The notes: generated by a model not told the origin, from the sequence alone. A stretch of DNA of 64,000 nucleotides from Odoribacter sp. (GCA_013824715.1 PNOH01000013.1:37686-101685), one strand, 5' to 3'. Positions 52,891-62,425 are shown, counted from the stretch's first letter. Made by a program: numbers and translations.

Positions 52891-54252
52891 TCATTTATCT
52901 TTGCAATCGTGACTCCGGCCAATCTCTCCATTCAGCCGCTTTTCAATTAGTTCGTCAATCCGGTCGCGCAGAGGTTCAATGGTAATTTTCTGAACGACCT
53001 CGTGAGCAAAGGCATTCATCAGCATCATCCGGGCATCCTTTTCTCCTATTCCGCGTGCCCGGAGAAAAAATAATGCATCTTCATCAATCTGACCAACCGT
53101 CGCACCGTGACTGCATTTCACATCATCGGCATCAATTATGAGCTGAGGTTTGGTTTGCATTTTAGCTTTGTCCGACAACAGCACATTGTTGTTCCGCTGA
53201 AAAGCATTGGTTTGTTGGGCATCGCGGGCTACATGAATCCGACCTGAAAACGCGCCGGTTGACTCATCGTCCAATATATTTTTGTATATCTGATTACTAA
53301 GGCAATTGGGTGAAGCATGTTCAATTATGATGAAATTATCTATGTGCTGCTTTTTATCGGTAAACGAAAGTCCATTGACATTAGCCTCAGAATGGTCGCC
53401 GCTAAATGTAACCTTCAGGTTGTTTCTGATCAGTCCGCCATGCAGGCTAAATGTTCCGGTATTCAGGACTGAATTACGCTGTTGCCTGTAAAATGCTGAA
53501 TTAATCACGGTAGACTGGTTGTTATGATTCTGAATCGTATAAATATCAACAACAGCCTCCTCTCCGACATATACTTCAGAGACTGAATTAACCAGGTAAG
53601 AAACCGAAGTAAGTGTCTGGTCGCAAACCACCAGTTTAACCTGACTGGCAGCTTCTGCGACAATCAGGTTTCGCTGCGTTGCCATCAGATTTTCGTTGGA
53701 ACTAAGCAAATTGATGATTTGAATCGGCTTTTCAATTACAACCCCTTTCGGAACATATAGAAAAAACCCATCCTTTGCAAAAGCTGTATTCAGAGCCACA
53801 AACGGGTCGTTCGACAATCCAGCCTGGCGGTTCAAATAATTTTGAATCAAATCAGGTTGTTCATTGGCTATCTGTTCAAGGCTATCTAAAACGACACCTT
53901 TCGGAAGTTCAGCACCCGGATTATTTCCGCTGTAAAACCATCCGTTCACAAGGAAAACCAAGTGCGCATCCAACTCCGGAATATTGTTTTTGAAAATCTC
54001 ATTCAGGTTGATTAATCCTGATTCACGTACCAATTCCTGACGATAGCTATTTTCGAAGGCGGGTTTGAGCCTGGTATATTTGTAATCTTCGTTTTTTAAA
54101 TCCGGTATTCCGGTTTGGGTAAAACGCTTGATTGACACTTCGCGCATCCGGTTAAGGATTGGCGAAGATCCACGGGCGAGTACTTCCCTGTTTTGTTCAA
54201 ACAGCGAAACCAGTTGATCCACCTGTGATATTTTTTCAGAAATAATACTCAT
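52891..54252 (-). CDS. sufD: Fe-S cluster assembly protein SufD
   Basis: 453 residues, scaffold partner of the SufBC2D complex that builds Fe-S clusters in the cytosol. The right-handed beta-helix core and the C-terminal signature (DDVKCSHGATVGQIDEDALF, LRARGIGEKDARMMLMNAFA) are intact. The start is 2 bp after the sufC stop. Confidence 0.95.
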   Translation of the reverse strand: MSIISEKISQVDQLVSLFEQNREVLARGSSPILNRMREVSIKRFTQTGIPDLKNEDYKYTRLKPAFENSYRQELVRESGLINLNEIFKNNIPELDAHLVFLVNGWFYSGNNPGAELPKGVVLDSLEQIANEQPDLIQNYLNRQAGLSNDPFVALNTAFAKDGFFLYVPKGVVIEKPIQIINLLSSNENLMATQRNLIVAEAASQVKLVVCDQTLTSVSYLVNSVSEVYVGEEAVVDIYTIQNHNNQSTVINSAFYRQQRNSVLNTGTFSLHGGLIRNNLKVTFSGDHSEANVNGLSFTDKKQHIDNFIIIEHASPNCLSNQIYKNILDDESTGAFSGRIHVARDAQQTNAFQRNNNVLLSDKAKMQTKPQLIIDADDVKCSHGATVGQIDEDALFFLRARGIGEKDARMMLMNAFAHEVVQKITIEPLRDRIDELIEKRLNGEIGRSHDCKDK

Positions 54253-54254
54253 GA

Positions 54255-55007
54255 CTAAAAATCGTTCCCGTTTTTAATCCAATCGTAACCTTTTTCTTCC
54301 AGCTCGAAAGCCAGTTCTTTACCTCCGGTTTTTACAATCCGTCCGTTATGCAAAACGTGTACAAAATCAGGAATGATATAATCGAGCAAACGCTGGTAGT
54401 GTGTTACAATGATGGTCGCATTCTCAGGTGTTTTCAAGGCATTCACACCTTCGGCGACAATCCGGAGCGCATCGATATCCAATCCGGAATCAGTTTCGTC
54501 AAGAATTGCAAGTTTAGGCTCGAGCATAGCCATCTGGAAAATTTCGTTTTTCTTTTTTTCGCCTCCTGAAAAACCTTCGTTCACTGAACGGTTAGTCAGT
54601 TCAGTATCGAGGTGAAGCATATCCTTCTTGGCACGCATCAGTTTCAGGAATTCCCCGGCTGTTAGCGGCGCCAGACCTTTAAATTTACGGTGTTCGTTGA
54701 CCGAAGCTTTCAGAAAGCTGATCATTGGCACTCCCGGAATTTCGACCGGATATTGAAAACTCAGGAACAACCCGCTGCGCGAGCGGACTTCAGGAGAAAG
54801 TTCGAGCAAATCCTGGCCCAAAAATGTTACTTCACCTTCCAATATTTCGTAGTCTGACTTCCCGGCGAGTATATTGGCAAGGGTACTTTTTCCTGAACCA
54901 TTTGGTCCCATAATGGCATGTACTTCGCCGGTTTTTACTTCCAGATTGATCCCTTTCAGTATCTCTTTGCCTTCAACCGAGGCACGTAAGTTCTTTATTG
55001 ACAACAT
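54255..55007 (-). CDS. sufC: Fe-S cluster assembly ATPase SufC
   Basis: 250-residue soluble ABC-type ATPase of the SufBC2D scaffold. Walker A GPNGSGKSTLANIL, signature SGGEKKKNEIFQMAML, Walker B LAILDETDSGLDIDAL. These are standard SufC features. Confidence 0.97.
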   Translation of the reverse strand: MLSIKNLRASVEGKEILKGINLEVKTGEVHAIMGPNGSGKSTLANILAGKSDYEILEGEVTFLGQDLLELSPEVRSRSGLFLSFQYPVEIPGVPMISFLKASVNEHRKFKGLAPLTAGEFLKLMRAKKDMLHLDTELTNRSVNEGFSGGEKKKNEIFQMAMLEPKLAILDETDSGLDIDALRIVAEGVNALKTPENATIIVTHYQRLLDYIIPDFVHVLHNGRIVKTGGKELAFELEEKGYDWIKNGNDF

Positions 55008-55010
55008 AAA

Positions 55011-55177
55011 AAGCCCCCTCCAACTCCCCCTAAGGGGGAGAGATTAAAAACCCCACTGTTCCCCTTCATCAGAGGGATCAGAGGGATAAATATTAATATT
55101 TGTTTCATTTTATACATATATCTTCCTGATTTTGATTTCCCTAAAGCCTCCCCTTAGGGGAGGTTGGTGGGGCTTCT
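55011..55177. repeat. Palindromic CCTCCCC/GGGGAGG repeats between sufB and sufC
   Basis: The 171-bp sufB-sufC gap holds one copy of AAGCCCCCTCCAACTCCCCC with CTAAGGGGGAG, and a second in the other orientation (CTCCCCTTAGGGGAGGTTGG with TGGGGCTT, 55143-55177). Each has a CCCCTNAGGGG palindrome and together they form an inverted pair. It is a repeat class frequent in Bacteroidota genomes, here inside the suf operon. Confidence 0.75.
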
Positions 55178-55178
55178 T

Positions 55179-56624
55179 TTACCCCACGCTGCCTTCCAGG
55201 CTGATGGCCAGCAATTTTTGTGCTTCAACGGCAAATTCCATCGGAAGTTTGTTCAGTACTTCGCGGGCATAACCGTTAACGATCATCCCGATGGCATCTT
55301 CAGTTGAAATACCTCGCTGGTTGCAGTAAAATATCTGGTCTTCCCCGATTTTTGAAGTAGTGGCCTCGTGCTCGATAATCGAAGATTTGTTGCCCACTTC
55401 GATGTACGGAAAAGTATGTGCCCCACAGGTTGAACCGAGTAAAAGCGAGTCGCACTGCGAATAGTTACGCGAATTGGTTGCTCCTGGCATCACTTTGACG
55501 AGTCCGCGATACGAATTGTCGCTTTTCCCTGCTGAGATACCTTTCGATACGATAGTGCTTTTAGTATTTTTACCAATGTGGATCATTTTTGTTCCGGTAT
55601 CGGCCTGTTGATGGTGATTAGTCAGGGCAACGGAGTTAAACTCGCCCACCGAATTATCGCCAATCAGCACACAGCTCGGATATTTCCAGGTAATTGCCGA
55701 ACCGGTCTCAACCTGTGTCCAGCTTATTTTTGATGATTCGCCGCGGCAAATACCACGCTTGGTAACGAAGTTATAAATTCCACCGATTCCGTTTTTGTCT
55801 CCCGGATACCAGTTTTGAACCGTTGAATATTTCACTTCGGCACGATCCATAGCAATGATTTCGACCACTGCGGCATGCAACTGGTTTTCGTCGCGCATTG
55901 GAGCTGTACAGCCTTCGAGATAACTCACATAGCTGTCGTCTTCAGCAATGATCAGGGTGCGCTCGAATTGACCGGTTCCGGCTGTATTGATCCTGAAATA
56001 CGTCGAAAGTTCCATTGGGCAGCGAACACCTTTGGGTATGTAGCAGAACGATCCATCTGAAAATACTGCCGAATTCAGGGCGGCAAAAAAATTATCAGTT
56101 ATTGGAACTGACATCCCAAGGTATTTTTTGATCAGTTCCGGATGCTCAATCAGCGCTTCACTGAATGAACAGAAAATAATGCCTTTTTCGCCGAGTACCT
56201 TTTTAAAAGTGGTGGTTACCGAAACGCTGTCCATCACCACATCAACTGCAACACCAGCAAGATGTTTCTGCTCTTCGATCGGAATTCCCAGTTTTTTGAA
56301 CGTTTCGAGCAACTCCGGGTCAACTTCGTCCAGACTTTGGTATTTCGGGCTTGTCCGGGGAGCAGCGTAATAAATAGTTTCCTGAAAATCGATGGGAGGT
56401 ATCCGCAAATGGGCCCATTCCGGAGCTTTCATTTTCAGCCATTCGCGGTATGCTTTCAACCTGAATTCAAGCATAAATTCAGGCTCCTTCTTTTTAAATG
56501 AAATCAGCCTGACCACATCTTCGCTTAATCCTTTGGGAATAACATCGGTTTCAATATCGGTTACAAAACCGTATTGATATTCTTGTGTGGTTATGTCGTT
56601 TAATAATTTATCCTGATTTTCCAT
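55179..56624 (-). CDS. sufB: Fe-S cluster assembly protein SufB
   Basis: 481 residues from the ATG at 56624 ([20 protein letters not shown]); a start nine codons upstream is less likely. Scaffold subunit on which clusters form. Typical blocks: [60 protein letters not shown] and the C-terminal [20 protein letters not shown]. Confidence 0.96.
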   Translation of the reverse strand: MENQDKLLNDITTQEYQYGFVTDIETDVIPKGLSEDVVRLISFKKKEPEFMLEFRLKAYREWLKMKAPEWAHLRIPPIDFQETIYYAAPRTSPKYQSLDEVDPELLETFKKLGIPIEEQKHLAGVAVDVVMDSVSVTTTFKKVLGEKGIIFCSFSEALIEHPELIKKYLGMSVPITDNFFAALNSAVFSDGSFCYIPKGVRCPMELSTYFRINTAGTGQFERTLIIAEDDSYVSYLEGCTAPMRDENQLHAAVVEIIAMDRAEVKYSTVQNWYPGDKNGIGGIYNFVTKRGICRGESSKISWTQVETGSAITWKYPSCVLIGDNSVGEFNSVALTNHHQQADTGTKMIHIGKNTKSTIVSKGISAGKSDNSYRGLVKVMPGATNSRNYSQCDSLLLGSTCGAHTFPYIEVGNKSSIIEHEATTSKIGEDQIFYCNQRGISTEDAIGMIVNGYAREVLNKLPMEFAVEAQKLLAISLEGSVG

Positions 56625-56673
56625 GATGTTGACTAAGTAACAATCCTGCAACCTGACTGTTTAAAATAAATTG

Positions 56674-56681
56674 CAAAGATA
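56674..56681 (-). promoter_or_regulatory. -7 promoter box of the sufBCD operon
   Basis: The minus strand reads TATCTTTG, an exact TAnnTTTG match, 49 bp before the sufB start in the divergent gap with thiL. Confidence 0.65.
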
Positions 56682-56747
56682 AGGAAGTAAAGCTATTTTT
56701 GCCGATGATTTGGAGACAATAAATACCTTCAGGTCTTAATTTTTAAC

Positions 56748-57797
56748 ATGCAAGAAACAAAAAAACCAACTTTGCTTTCTGAACTGGGAGAGTTTGGATT
56801 GATTAACCGCTTAACCGAAAAAATAAAACTCAAAAATACAAGTACGCTAAAGGGAGTTGGCGACGATGCTGCCGTTTTGTACTATCCTGACAAAAAGATT
56901 GTGGTAACCACCGATCTTTTAACCGAAGGTATTCATTTTAATCTGATGTACGTTCCACTGAAACATTTGGGCTACAAGGCTGTGGTAGTGAACCTTTCTG
57001 ATGTTTTCGCCATGAACGCCACGCCACGGCAGATCACCGTTTCGATAGCTATTTCATCGAAATTTTCGCTCAAAGCTGTTGAAGAACTTTATTCAGGTAT
57101 TCATCTGGCCTGCGGAAAATACGGCGTTGACCTGATTGGTGGCGACACCACAAGCTCGCTTACCGGACTGACCATCAGCATAACGGCCATTGGTGAAGCC
57201 AATGAAGACGAACTTGTTTATCGCAGCGGTGCAAAAGTTGGCGACCTGCTCTGTGTATCCGGAGATTTGGGAGGCGCTTACATGGGATTGCAATTGCTGG
57301 AACGTGAAAACGAAGTGTTCAAAGTAAACCCAAATCAAAAGCCACAATTCGAAGGTTACGATTATATTCTGGAACGCCAGTTGAAACCCGAAGCACGCGC
57401 TGACATTAAAGAATTACTGAAAACGTTGAATATCAAGCCAACTGCAATGATCGATATTTCGGACGGACTGTCGTCGGAAGCATTACATTTGTGTAAGGCA
57501 TCGAAGGTAGGTTGCAGCATTTACGAAGAAAAAATACCGCTCGATAAGCAAACCAAAGATTTTGCTGAAGAGCTGAGCATCAATCCGCTGGTGGCCGCAC
57601 TCAATGGCGGTGAAGATTATGAATTGCTGTTTACTGTTCCGATTACCAGTTTTGACGTGATTAAAAAGGAATTCGACATTACCATTATTGGCCACATTAC
57701 TGCCGAAAGTGAAGGAGCCAACCTGATCACTTCCGGAGGTTCGGTTATTCCACTTCAGGCACAGGGCTGGAATCCGTTGATGAATTCTGAATATTAA
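56748..57797 (+). CDS. thiL: Thiamine-monophosphate kinase
   Basis: 349-residue enzyme that phosphorylates thiamine monophosphate to thiamine diphosphate. The ThiL signatures are all present: ELGEFGLINRLT, GVGDDAAVLY, VVVNLSDVFAMNATPRQITV, DLIGGDTTSS, MIDISDGLSSEALHL and NGGEDYELLFTVP. It is divergent from sufB. The contrast with the second ThiL-fold gene at 22481, which lacks GDDAA, is useful. Confidence 0.95.
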   Translation: MQETKKPTLLSELGEFGLINRLTEKIKLKNTSTLKGVGDDAAVLYYPDKKIVVTTDLLTEGIHFNLMYVPLKHLGYKAVVVNLSDVFAMNATPRQITVSIAISSKFSLKAVEELYSGIHLACGKYGVDLIGGDTTSSLTGLTISITAIGEANEDELVYRSGAKVGDLLCVSGDLGGAYMGLQLLERENEVFKVNPNQKPQFEGYDYILERQLKPEARADIKELLKTLNIKPTAMIDISDGLSSEALHLCKASKVGCSIYEEKIPLDKQTKDFAEELSINPLVAALNGGEDYELLFTVPITSFDVIKKEFDITIIGHITAESEGANLITSGGSVIPLQAQGWNPLMNSEY

Positions 57798-57889
57798 CGC
57801 TAATTATTAAGACATAATCGAAAAATTAACGCTAATATTTAAGATATAATTGAAAAATTCACGATATTTGTATCCATAAATTCATAAAA
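57793..57889 (+). repeat. Tandem 32-bp direct repeats before the second DUF4143 ATPase
   Basis: Unit 1 (57793-57824) starts ATTAACGCTAATTATTAAGA and unit 2 (57825-57856) ATTAACGCTAATATTTAAGA; they agree at 28 of 32 positions. A third degenerate copy begins ATTCACGATATTTG at 57857. The first unit includes the thiL stop codon. The array ends just before the ATPase ATG at 57898 and may serve as an operator. Confidence 0.75.
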
Positions 57890-57897
57890 GACTGATT

Positions 57898-59028
57898 ATG
57901 AATATAAAAAGAAACATTCAGGATACTTTGTCGGAATCGTTAATCCGAAGTCGTAAAATAGTTCTGGTTTTTGGCGCCCGGCAAACCGGAAAAACCACCA
58001 TGTGTAATAGTATTTTAGAAGGTCTTTCAGGCAAAATCTTAAAGATAAACGGTGATGAAATGAAATATTCAGAATTGCTTTCATCACGTGATTTCTCCAG
58101 GATGAAACTTCTGCTGGACGGGTATCAGGTACTTTTTATTGATGAAGCACAGCGAATTCCGGATATAGGCATCAATCTAAAAATTATCTATGAGAACATG
58201 CCCGAATTGAAAATGTTGATTACCGGATCTTCATCATTCGAATTAGGTAATCAGGTTAAAGAACCTCTAACCGGACGAACGTCAACCTTCAAACTAATGC
58301 CACTTTCATTACAAGAAATCCGGCAAAACACAACGATTTTCGATGTTCAGCAAAAGCTTGAAGAGTATTTGCTTTATGGGCTGTATCCTGAAATTACCCA
58401 TTACACCAGTGCCAGTGATAAAGAAAAATATCTGACTGAGTTGAGTTCTTCGTACTTGTATAAGGATGTTCTGGAATTATCGAATATCCGACATTCATCA
58501 AAAATAAGCAACCTGCTCAACCTTCTTGCTTTTCAAATCGGGAAGGAGGTTTCGCTCAATGAAATCGGGCAAAGCATTGGAATGAGTCAGGAAACGGTTA
58601 ACAGCTACATCGATTTACTCGAAAAGTCGTTTATCGTATTTCGTTTGAGTGGATTCAGCCGCAACCTACGCAAGGAAGTTGGCAAACGCGACAAAATCTA
58701 CTTCTGGGATTTAGGTGTCCGGAATTGTCTTATTCAGAATTTTTCTTCCTTAACTACAAGAAATGATGTGGGAGAAATGTGGGAGAACCTGATTGTAACC
58801 GAACGGCTAAAATACTTGTCAAACAACCAGTTAAATGCCAATTCATTTTTCTGGCGTACTTATACCGGCGCAGAAATTGACTATATAGAAGAAAAGAACG
58901 GCGAGCTTTTCGCCTTCGAAATCAAGTATTCAAAACTCAGGAACAAAGCTCCGCAAACCTGGACAGCAAACTACGGCAACAATTTCAAATGTATTACCCG
59001 CGATAATTTTTGGGAGTTTGTGATGTAA
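57898..59028 (+). CDS. ATP-binding protein of the AAA_14/DUF4143 family (second copy)
   Basis: 376 residues. Walker A FGARQTGKTTMCNS (about 24-37), Walker B VLFIDEAQRIPDIG, sensor LITGSSSFELGN, and the C-terminal DUF4143 with EIDYIEEKNGELFAFEIKYS, a PD-(D/E)xK-like motif. It contains an internal HTH-like segment (EIGQSIGMSQETVNSYIDLL). It is only distantly similar to the family member at 51538. Function not established. Confidence 0.88.
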   Translation: MNIKRNIQDTLSESLIRSRKIVLVFGARQTGKTTMCNSILEGLSGKILKINGDEMKYSELLSSRDFSRMKLLLDGYQVLFIDEAQRIPDIGINLKIIYENMPELKMLITGSSSFELGNQVKEPLTGRTSTFKLMPLSLQEIRQNTTIFDVQQKLEEYLLYGLYPEITHYTSASDKEKYLTELSSSYLYKDVLELSNIRHSSKISNLLNLLAFQIGKEVSLNEIGQSIGMSQETVNSYIDLLEKSFIVFRLSGFSRNLRKEVGKRDKIYFWDLGVRNCLIQNFSSLTTRNDVGEMWENLIVTERLKYLSNNQLNANSFFWRTYTGAEIDYIEEKNGELFAFEIKYSKLRNKAPQTWTANYGNNFKCITRDNFWEFVM

Positions 59029-59077
59029 TTAAGCCTATATAACTGATTAACGTCAATCGTTGTAATGTATTAAAATT

Positions 59078-59104
59078 GAAAAGGGAGCTTCACACTCCCT
59101 TTTC
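59078..59104 (+). terminator. Intrinsic terminator of the second ATPase gene
   Basis: GAAAAGGGAG-loop-CTCCCTTTTC is a perfect 10-bp stem with a T-rich 3' arm, 50 bp past the stop. Confidence 0.85.
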
Positions 59105-59600
59105 TGCTGTTTAAAACAAATTCCAATCCATATTTTATGCTTTTCGAAAATTAAATCTGACCATCATCTGACCATCATTTCCATTCTGGCAATTTTCACT
59201 TCCTTCCATTCTCTGGTTTTCAGACCTACTTTCATGGCAAGCTATGTAGTTAAATTCATCTCTCCAACAGAACTTTCCAAATCAAATGCCAACTGTGCAG
59301 CATCATTATACATACTGACTGTCAGATGTGTTCCGTAGGTCTCACTCCCCGCCGGTAAAATAGTCCGAAGCAATCCTGATTAAATATAAGTGACTTTTAG
59401 GTAGTATCATTGAGAATATTATAATAAAAGATAATTTTATCTTTTATTGGTTTTTTAAGTCTTGTTTTTCAACTATTTTAAATATCCAGTCCATAATTTC
59501 GTAATTCTCGTATGCAAAAAGGCATAATCTGACTGAATAACAAAGAACCCATGCAGGCCAAATATTCAATCTGACTGGAAGTGATGAAAAGTGGTGTATC
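59105..59600. other. Gene-poor region with a possible coding remnant
   Basis: About 500 bp without an intact gene. It holds the possible remnant at 59242-59379, a short direct repeat (CTGACCATCATCTGACCATC), and an AT-rich palindrome ATAAAAGATAATTTTATCTT near 59424-59447. Confidence 0.6.
59242..59379 (-). pseudogene. Possible C-terminal gene remnant
   Basis: On the minus strand an open stretch of 45 codons ends in TAG and reads with protein-like composition (LPAGSETYGTHLTVSMYNDA, AQLAFDLESSVGEMNLTT). It has no start codon at its beginning and follows a stop. I do not recognise the source family. It may equally be chance. Confidence 0.3.
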
Positions 59601-60587
59601 TTATATTTCTGAATATGCCCTGATTATTCTATCCATCTCTGAATTTACTGCTTCATTAATAAACTGTCGACTTTCGTCAGCTTCAAACCAATCCAAAGTT
59701 CGGCGTATTCCTTCACTGAAAGGTATATTAGCCTGAAAACCGGGAACAAATGTTTTGATTTTACTGTTGTCGAATACTGTACTCCACATTTTGTCACCAT
59801 ATAAACTTCCGGTAAACGATGGAGCCATTTTTACAATAAAGTCGGACGGAATATGTACGATTTTCGCTTCAACACCCAAATTAGCGGCGATGGTTTGATA
59901 TATCTGATCCCAGGTTAGAACTTCGTCAGAAGTGATGTGGAAGGCTTCTCCCAAAGCCTTTTCGTTACCTAGAAGTCCCAGAAATCCACGTCCAAAATCT
60001 TCTGCGTGTGTCACCACCCAAAGCGATGAACCGTCGCCGTGAACAATGATTGGCAGCCCTTTATTCATACGATCGGTTAAAGTATAGCAACCCCAGCCAC
60101 CTATGGCAATCGGGAAATTTGTATCATAAGTCAGTGAAGGCCTGACAATCGTTACCGGGAAACCCTGATCGCGGTAGGCTTTCATCAGGCGTTCTTCGCA
60201 GGCAATTTTGTTGCGCGAATAATCCCAGTATGGATTTTCAAGCGGTGTAGATTCTGTGATCAGATAATGTTTTGGGGGCTTTTGGTAGGCCGAAGCCGAA
60301 CTGATGAACACGAACTGTTTGGTACGGCCACGGAAAAGAGTCATATCCCGCTCAATATCTTCCGGAGTGTAGGCAATCCAGTCAACCACCACGTCAAATT
60401 CCATATTCTTCAATGCAGCCCGCATGCTTTTCGGATCATGGATATCAGCAATCAACTGTTGACTTCCGGGAATTTCTGCGGAACGCAATCCACGGTTCAG
60501 CAAATAAAGTTCAAAACCTTTGTCAATGACCTGACGACTGACCGCACTGCTGATAAAGCCAGTGCCACCGATAAAAAGTACTCTCAT
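59601..60587 (-). CDS. NAD-dependent epimerase/dehydratase (extended SDR)
   Basis: 328 residues. The N-terminal Rossmann motif is VLFIGGTGFISSAV, the catalytic region ISSASAYQKPP and the Tyr-Lys pair in YWDYSRNKIACEE. WGCYTLTDRMNKGLPIIVHG and HITSDEVLTWDQIYQTIAAN resemble sugar-nucleotide epimerase-like proteins of the mRNA-binding/CSP41 branch. Substrate unknown. Divergent from the beta-helix gene. Confidence 0.85.
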   Translation of the reverse strand: MRVLFIGGTGFISSAVSRQVIDKGFELYLLNRGLRSAEIPGSQQLIADIHDPKSMRAALKNMEFDVVVDWIAYTPEDIERDMTLFRGRTKQFVFISSASAYQKPPKHYLITESTPLENPYWDYSRNKIACEERLMKAYRDQGFPVTIVRPSLTYDTNFPIAIGGWGCYTLTDRMNKGLPIIVHGDGSSLWVVTHAEDFGRGFLGLLGNEKALGEAFHITSDEVLTWDQIYQTIAANLGVEAKIVHIPSDFIVKMAPSFTGSLYGDKMWSTVFDNSKIKTFVPGFQANIPFSEGIRRTLDWFEADESRQFINEAVNSEMDRIIRAYSEI

Positions 60588-60645
60588 AACAGATTTGTTT
60601 TAAACTTTGCCTGATAAAGGTAGGAAAAATGACAATAATCAAATC

Positions 60646-60660
60646 AAATTCAGTAATTTG
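60646..60660 (+). promoter_or_regulatory. Shared upstream motif AAATTCAGTAATTTG, copy 1
   Basis: The same 15-mer occurs upstream of three plus-strand genes: here, at 62379-62393, and with one change at 63139-63153. It has AAATT/AATTT symmetry and a TAATTTG close to the -7 box. It may be a promoter core or a repeat end. Confidence 0.5.
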
Positions 60661-60680
60661 GTCATCAAAACTAACCATTT

Positions 60681-61970
60681 ATGAAACCAGCAATGAAACC
60701 AAAATCAATGAAACTTTTAGGCATGATTCTAACTTTCCTTATGACCAATTTAGCTGTTTTCAGTCAGGTAATGGGGCTTGTGGATGTGAAACATGCTGAG
60801 CAGGTGATCACCGTTGGCGGCCCGACCGCCGATGTTACAGGATTTACATCTGAGGCGATTATGATTGCAATGGATGCACTTCGTACCCGAGGTGGCGGTG
60901 TGGTGAAACTCAACCCGGGGACCTTTCAAATCATTGGTCCGGTGCGCCTTTCGAGCAATACTTCACTGATCGGATCAGGCAAATCAACTATCCTGAAAAA
61001 ATGCGATGGATTTAAAACCAGCTTTATTATTGATGCAGATTGGGGAATGTTAAAGGCAGTGGTAAAAGATGCAAATGGTTTTAAAAAGGGGATGGGTATT
61101 CAGTTGTATGATGAGGAACACAATCAGGGTTGGGATGTTACAACCGCTGTAATTACCGACATTCAGGACAATGTGATTTATTTCGACAACCGCACGGTGA
61201 ATGATTACCTGGCCAGCCTGAGCGGAACCATTACCAACGGTTGCTCGATTATTGAAGCGGTTGAGGTTGAAAATGTGCGAATTGCCAATTTGGTTATTGA
61301 AGGAAATAAATCCACGAACGACTACATCAACGGATGCCGTGGCGGTGGAATTTACATTCATAAATCGAAATATTGCACGGTGGAAAATGTCAGGATTAAC
61401 GAGTTTAATGGCGACACTTTTAGCTGGCAGATTACTGAAAACATAACTGTCAGGGGATGCGAAGCTTCCAATGGCGGCGGTCTTGGGTTCCATCCCGGAA
61501 CCGGATCGGATCATTCTATTGTCGAAAACTGCATCAGCCACCACAACAGCGGAGATGGCATTTTTCTGTGCTGGCGGGTACAAAACGGCATCTTCCGCAA
61601 CAATACATCGTATGCCAACGGAGATAACGGTATTTCAATCGGCCACAAGGATACTGACAACTTGTTCGAAAATAACCACGTTTACGAAAACGCCCATCAC
61701 GGTGTACTTTTCCGCAACGAAAATGAGCAGAACAGCGGCCATCGCAACACTTTTACAAACAATGTGGTTGAAAACAATGGCACCGAACGCGAATCGGCAG
61801 GGTTCTACATTGGCGGCGAAACACAAGATATTACTATTACCAACAACACTATTCGCTCAACCGGCAAAGGGAAACAGACTACTGCTATTTTGGTTGGCAA
61901 AAAATCTTCTAAAGTAACTGCCAAAGACAATCAGATTTCGGGATTGAAAGAGTTGGTGCACGAAAAATAG
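60681..61970 (+). CDS. Secreted right-handed parallel beta-helix protein
   Basis: 429 residues, perhaps starting at the Met at 60708, which gives the signal peptide MKLLGMILTFLMTNLAVFSQ. The mature part opens with a pectate-lyase/Pel-like region (GFTSEAIMIAMDALRTRGGG, NPGTFQIIGPVRLSSNTSLI) and continues with PbH1 coils (ENVRIANLVIEGNKS, NCISHHNSGDGIFLCWRVQN, ENNHVYENAHHGVLFRNENE). Such proteins are polysaccharide lyases, epimerases or hydrolases; no lyase-specific catalytic set is recognised here. It is exported and probably acts on a polysaccharide. Confidence 0.82.
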   Translation: MKPAMKPKSMKLLGMILTFLMTNLAVFSQVMGLVDVKHAEQVITVGGPTADVTGFTSEAIMIAMDALRTRGGGVVKLNPGTFQIIGPVRLSSNTSLIGSGKSTILKKCDGFKTSFIIDADWGMLKAVVKDANGFKKGMGIQLYDEEHNQGWDVTTAVITDIQDNVIYFDNRTVNDYLASLSGTITNGCSIIEAVEVENVRIANLVIEGNKSTNDYINGCRGGGIYIHKSKYCTVENVRINEFNGDTFSWQITENITVRGCEASNGGGLGFHPGTGSDHSIVENCISHHNSGDGIFLCWRVQNGIFRNNTSYANGDNGISIGHKDTDNLFENNHVYENAHHGVLFRNENEQNSGHRNTFTNNVVENNGTERESAGFYIGGETQDITITNNTIRSTGKGKQTTAILVGKKSSKVTAKDNQISGLKELVHEK

Positions 61971-61991
61971 GGTGCGGATCCACATTAATGC

Positions 61992-62136
61992 AACACAGGG
62001 TTCCATTTCATTCCACCCTGTGCTATAACAAAACGTCCTTTCAGGACTTTTAGGCAGATCATCAATCATCGCATCCGCAACAAGGGGCAACGCCCCGACA
62101 GGTAACAGCATAGTCCGGAATGAAATGGAGGGCTAT
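61992..62136. repeat. Structured repeat element with TTCCATTTCATTCC inverted ends
   Basis: TTCCATTTCATTCC (62001-62014) and GGAATGAAATGGA (62117-62129) are inverted arms. Between them lie a GTCCTTTCAGGAC palindrome and GCAACGCCCCGACAGG. This resembles a dispersed non-coding element (MITE- or REP-composite-like) rather than a gene. Confidence 0.6.
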
Positions 62137-62155
62137 GATATAGGAATCAATGCTT

Positions 62156-62299
62156 CCTTCGACTGCTTCGCGCTCAGGGAGCGGCGCATTGATCAACATT
62201 TATGGATTGCGAAGAAAAGAATAACCAAAAAATTGAAGAATCATCCTACAACGCAAGTACCCTCAGCATACCGCTGCCTGAGCGCGAAGCAGTCAAAGG
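62156..62299. repeat. Large inverted repeat with 29-bp arms
   Basis: The arm at 62156-62184 (starts CCTTCGACTGCTTCGCGCTC) and the arm at 62271-62299 (starts CCGCTGCCTGAGCGCGAAGC) are reverse complements at 27 of 29 positions, with an 86-bp centre that has no convincing ORF. The CTTCGACTGC..GCTCAGG word is a REP-like type. Confidence 0.75.
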
Positions 62300-62378
62300 C
62301 GGTTTCTCGATTAGAACATTCCGTCGGTCCTAAATATTTCTTACAGCATCTTTTACCCAAATAATTGATTGTTAAGTA

Positions 62379-62393
62379 AAATTCAGTAATTTG
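62379..62393 (+). promoter_or_regulatory. Shared upstream motif AAATTCAGTAATTTG, copy 2
   Basis: Identical to the 15-mer at 60646; 33 bp before the ATG of the two-helix membrane protein at 62426. Confidence 0.5.
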
Positions 62394-62425
62394 GGAGGCA
62401 AAACCCGAATATAAGAATCAAGTAA

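Noticed and set aside
62125..62364. Plus-strand ORF of 79 codons
   Set aside because: It is composed mostly of the large inverted repeat and has no protein-like pattern.
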